The notes under the pieces: generated by a model
Told to the model about the DNA's origin: nothing
The model's input: the letters and a program-made list of their open reading frames with translations, nothing else
Databases searched by the model: none
Position numbers and translations under genes: made by a program
Part shown: positions 30,508 to 32,726 of the stretch, in pieces
Numbering within the stretch: the stretch's first letter is position 1
Layout: the number at the start of each line of letters is the position of its first letter
Assembly: GCA_902769805.1 (NCBI GenBank)
Contig: CACXQL010000034.1
Span: 1-32,726, forward strand
Reading direction: 5' to 3'
DNA length: 32,726 nt
DNA from: an uncultured Prevotellaceae bacterium
GTDB taxonomy: Bacteria > Bacteroidota > Bacteroidia > Bacteroidales > Bacteroidaceae

Positions 30508-31688
30508 TATTTCGCCATTTGATAAATCTTCTCCATATCCTCTGCCTCCAGCACCTTGAAGCAGCCTGCAGTAACCTGATAGTCACGACTGCACTTACGC
30601 ACCATTTCCTTGATTTCATCGTCTGTAATCTCACGACCAATCAGTTCATGGATATTAACAGGCATGCCGATAGCGTGATAGAAGCGTTCCATCGCCTCAA
30701 TGCCACGCAGTGCAGTACCTTCTGGGTCTGTGAAGTCGTTGGGGACATCCATCACATTAACAGCAAAGCGTACAAAACGACTGATATCCTCCTTATAGAC
30801 ATAACGGGCCCAACTAGGCCAAATAGCGGCAAGACCCGCACCATGGGTTACATCGAACATACCACTCAACTCGTGTTCCAACTGATGCGTTGCCCAGTCA
30901 TCACTGATACCGCACCCCGTCAGACCATTATGCATTAGGCTGCCACCCCACATAATCTGTGCACGATTTCGATAATCCGTAGGATTCTTCAAGACAGCAA
31001 ACACACAATCTTTCATCGTACGCATCGTAGCTTCTGCTATTGCTGTCGTGATGTCCATATCACCATCATGGGTGAAATAACGCTCCATCGTATGCATCAT
31101 CATATCTGTCACACCGGCAGCTGTCTGGTATGGAGGCAGCGTAAAGGTTCGTTCTGGATTCATGATGGCAAACTTCGGACGGGAGACATCATTGGAATAT
31201 CCCAGTTTCACATCGCCGTCCTCATTTGTGATAACACTCGACTCACTCATCTCACTGCCTGCAGCAGGGATGGTCAGTACGGAAGCTATGGGCAGACAGG
31301 CTTTCGCATCAGCCTTCCCCAGATAGAAATCCCATACATCACCATCGTAGCACATACCGTAACCGATACACTTGGCAGAATCTATCACACTGCCCCCACC
31401 TATCGCAAGGATGAAGTCTATCTGTTGCTCTTTACAGAGCTCGATACCCTTACGGGCTAACGACAGACGAGGATTAGGCACGACACCACCTAACTCTACA
31501 TGAGCCACTCCACCCTCATCGAGCAGACGGCATATCTTGTCTAGTAGTCCTGAGCGCTTGGCACTCTGACCTCCATAATGAACAAGGACGCGATGACCTC
31601 CATGCTTCTTTACTAATTCAGCAACCTGTTCTTCCGATTCTTTTCCGAACACCACTTCTGTTGGTGCATAATACTTAAAATCTTTCAT
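30507..31688 (-). CDS. Iron-containing alcohol dehydrogenase (second copy)
   Basis: A cytosolic group III alcohol dehydrogenase of 393 residues, paralogous to the enzyme at 16659-17825. The nucleotide site is IGGGSVID (GGGS 97-100), followed by TIPAAGSEMSES. The metal ligands are Asp195 and His199 (VTDMMMHT), His268 (ATHQLEHE) and His282 (DVTHGAG). NADH-dependent butanol dehydrogenases are the nearest named family. No regulator gene sits beside it, unlike the other copy. It is the first gene of an operon with GH9, rhodanese, miniprotein and esterase genes. An iron dehydrogenase heading a polysaccharide-degrading operon is not an obvious pairing. Confidence 0.93.
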   Translation of the reverse strand: MKDFKYYAPTEVVFGKESEEQVAELVKKHGGHRVLVHYGGQSAKRSGLLDKICRLLDEGGVAHVELGGVVPNPRLSLARKGIELCKEQQIDFILAIGGGSVIDSAKCIGYGMCYDGDVWDFYLGKADAKACLPIASVLTIPAAGSEMSESSVITNEDGDVKLGYSNDVSRPKFAIMNPERTFTLPPYQTAAGVTDMMMHTMERYFTHDGDMDITTAIAEATMRTMKDCVFAVLKNPTDYRNRAQIMWGGSLMHNGLTGCGISDDWATHQLEHELSGMFDVTHGAGLAAIWPSWARYVYKEDISRFVRFAVNVMDVPNDFTDPEGTALRGIEAMERFYHAIGMPVNIHELIGREITDDEIKEMVRKCSRDYQVTAGCFKVLEAEDMEKIYQMAK

Positions 31689-31730
31689 AATACTTCTATT
31701 CTTTGTTTTGTGTTAGCAATATGTGAATTG

Positions 31731-31761
31731 CAAAATTACGAAATAAATTCCATATTACAAT
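31731..31761 (-). promoter_or_regulatory. Promoter of the dehydrogenase-GH9 operon
   Basis: On the - strand ATTG (31758-31761), a 19-base spacer and TAATTTTG (31731-31738). The -33 box differs from TTTG at one base and overlaps the -33 box of the divergent gene. Confidence 0.65.
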
Positions 31762-31790
31762 TGGTTATTGACATTTATTTCGTATTTTTG
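31760..31790 (+). promoter_or_regulatory. Promoter of the SpoU-type methyltransferase gene
   Basis: ATTG (31760-31763), a 19-base spacer and TATTTTTG (31783-31790). The -7 box ends 10 bases before the ATG at 31801, so the leader would be only a few bases. Confidence 0.65.
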
Positions 31791-31800
31791 CAGATAGAAT

Positions 31801-32610
31801 ATGAAAAAGAGCATGACTATCATTGAGATTTCATCCCTCCGCCAACCAGGCGTAGAACTATTCAGTACACTGACGGAAGCCCAGTTACGCAACCGCATGG
31901 AACCTGAGAAAGGAATTTTCATTGTGGAGAGTCCCAAGGTCATCCGGGTGGCACTGGATGCTGGCTACCAACCTGTGGCACTGCTCTGTGAACACAGGCA
32001 TATTGAGGGAGATGCCGCCGATATCATCAACCGTTGTGGAGATATTCCTGTCTATACAGGTGAGCGAGAATTGCTGGCGGAACTGACAGGCTATACTTTG
32101 ACACGTGGGGTGCTGTGCGCCATGCGCCGCCCTACCCCGAAAAGCATCGAGGATGTCTGTCGCGATGCACGTCGCATCGTGGTGATTGATGGCGTTGTGG
32201 ATACGACCAATATCGGAGCCATCTTCCGTTCTGCGGCAGCTTTGGGAATAGATGCCGTACTACTGACTCCCAACTCCTGCGACCCTCTGAACCGTCGTGC
32301 TGTCCGCGTCTCCATGGGGTCTGTGTTCTTAATACCCTGGACATGGATAGAAAGCGATCTCCAACAACTTCACAGCAATGGTTTCAAGACAGTCGCCATG
32401 GCACTCACAAACAATTCCATCCCCCTCGACTCCCCAATTCTGAAACAAGAAGAGCGACTTGCCATCATCATGGGAACAGAAGGAGACGGATTGCCAGTGG
32501 AGACAATCCGCCAAGCTGATTATGTCGTCCGCATCCCGATGGCACATGGTGTCGACTCCCTCAACGTGGCAGCCGCCTCTGCAGTCGCTTTCTGGGAATT
32601 AAGCAAATAA
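31801..32610 (+). CDS. SpoU (TrmH)-family RNA 2'-O-methyltransferase
   Basis: A 269-residue knotted methyltransferase that uses S-adenosylmethionine to methylate a ribose in tRNA or rRNA. An N-terminal substrate-binding part (about 1-105) is followed by the three SpoU motifs: DTTNIGAIFRSA (134-145) with Arg143, IMGTEGDGLP (223-232) and IPMAHGVDSLNVAAAS (245-260). The target nucleotide is not deducible. An ATG at 31813 is preceded by an AAAAAGAG stretch like a ribosome-binding site and may be the true start, as the ATG at 31801 lies within a few bases of the predicted transcription start. Confidence 0.92.
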   Translation: MKKSMTIIEISSLRQPGVELFSTLTEAQLRNRMEPEKGIFIVESPKVIRVALDAGYQPVALLCEHRHIEGDAADIINRCGDIPVYTGERELLAELTGYTLTRGVLCAMRRPTPKSIEDVCRDARRIVVIDGVVDTTNIGAIFRSAAALGIDAVLLTPNSCDPLNRRAVRVSMGSVFLIPWTWIESDLQQLHSNGFKTVAMALTNNSIPLDSPILKQEERLAIIMGTEGDGLPVETIRQADYVVRIPMAHGVDSLNVAAASAVAFWELSK

Positions 32611-32619
32611 TATAATATC

Positions 32620-32645
32620 AAAACTGAGCTTGAGCTTGGGGTTTT
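32620..32645. terminator. Weak hairpin between convergent genes
   Basis: AAAAC (32620-32624) and GTTTT (32641-32645) flank two AGCT boxes; the T run is short. It may end the methyltransferase gene and the partial gene on the other strand. Confidence 0.3.
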
Positions 32646-32726
32646 CAAGATTTCATCACCCCTTCGATATAAGCCATAATAACGTTTACAGCTTCATCCT
32701 CCGACAGATCATCCATTGAGATAACT
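32645..32726 (-). CDS. C-terminal end of an unidentified protein (partial)
   Basis: On the - strand a frame open to the window edge ends at TGA (32645-32647). It encodes 26 residues, an acidic helix-like end: VISMDDLSEDEAV to YIEGVMKS. The frame continues past the window and the reading is protein-like, but 26 residues are too few to name a family. It converges on the methyltransferase gene. Confidence 0.5.
   Translation of the reverse strand, partial: VISMDDLSEDEAVNVIMAYIEGVMKS

Overview
The window reads as a chromosomal segment of a Bacteroidales bacterium, most likely a Prevotella-like gut, rumen or oral anaerobe. Three things support this. The promoters are of the Bacteroidota type (TAnnTTTG at about -7, often with TTTG 19-21 nt upstream). 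Many genes encode signal-peptide proteins and lipoproteins. Core genes (gyrA, clpC, gdhA, a phospho-sugar mutase) sit beside plant-polysaccharide enzymes (GH5, GH9, a two-domain esterase). No rRNA, tRNA, insertion sequence, prophage or CRISPR array was recognised. Species-level identity cannot be read from the window.

Layout. 1-1513: the end of an unidentified + strand gene, a RhuM-family gene on the - strand, and a gene-free stretch with two families of short palindromic repeats. 1514-8685: a leftward block with the phospho-sugar mutase, two related exported TPR proteins and gyrA; the second TPR gene lies directly behind gyrA. 8706-15451: a rightward block of separately promoted genes, namely a GH5 lipoprotein, clpC, gdhA and an exported glutathione peroxidase-nitroreductase fusion. 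15452-15607: a dense cluster of inverted repeats.

15607-22093 is the most distinctive region. An AraC-type regulator is divergent from a YqhD-like iron alcohol dehydrogenase. The dehydrogenase is followed by an amidohydrolase fused to an antibiotic-biosynthesis-monooxygenase (ABM) domain, a flavodoxin, a carboxymuconolactone-decarboxylase/cupin fusion and an alpha/beta hydrolase with a Cys nucleophile. All but the dehydrogenase carry export or lipoprotein signals. The divergent AraC and dehydrogenase promoters carry the same candidate operator (ATACCAWT) at the same 15-nt distance from each -7 box. My inference is an aldehyde- or electrophile-responsive module, like the E. coli yqhC/yqhD system but with most enzymes moved to the cell envelope. 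A CDF metal transporter, an aldo/keto reductase (the E. coli yqhD partner dkgA is in this family), an FMN-reductase-like protein and a histidine phosphatase follow.

26261-31688 is a leftward operon: a second iron alcohol dehydrogenase, a GH9 endoglucanase (overlapping by one base), a membrane-anchored rhodanese, a 26-residue single-helix membrane protein and a two-domain esterase. A SpoU-type RNA methyltransferase is divergent from it. The window ends inside an unidentified - strand gene.
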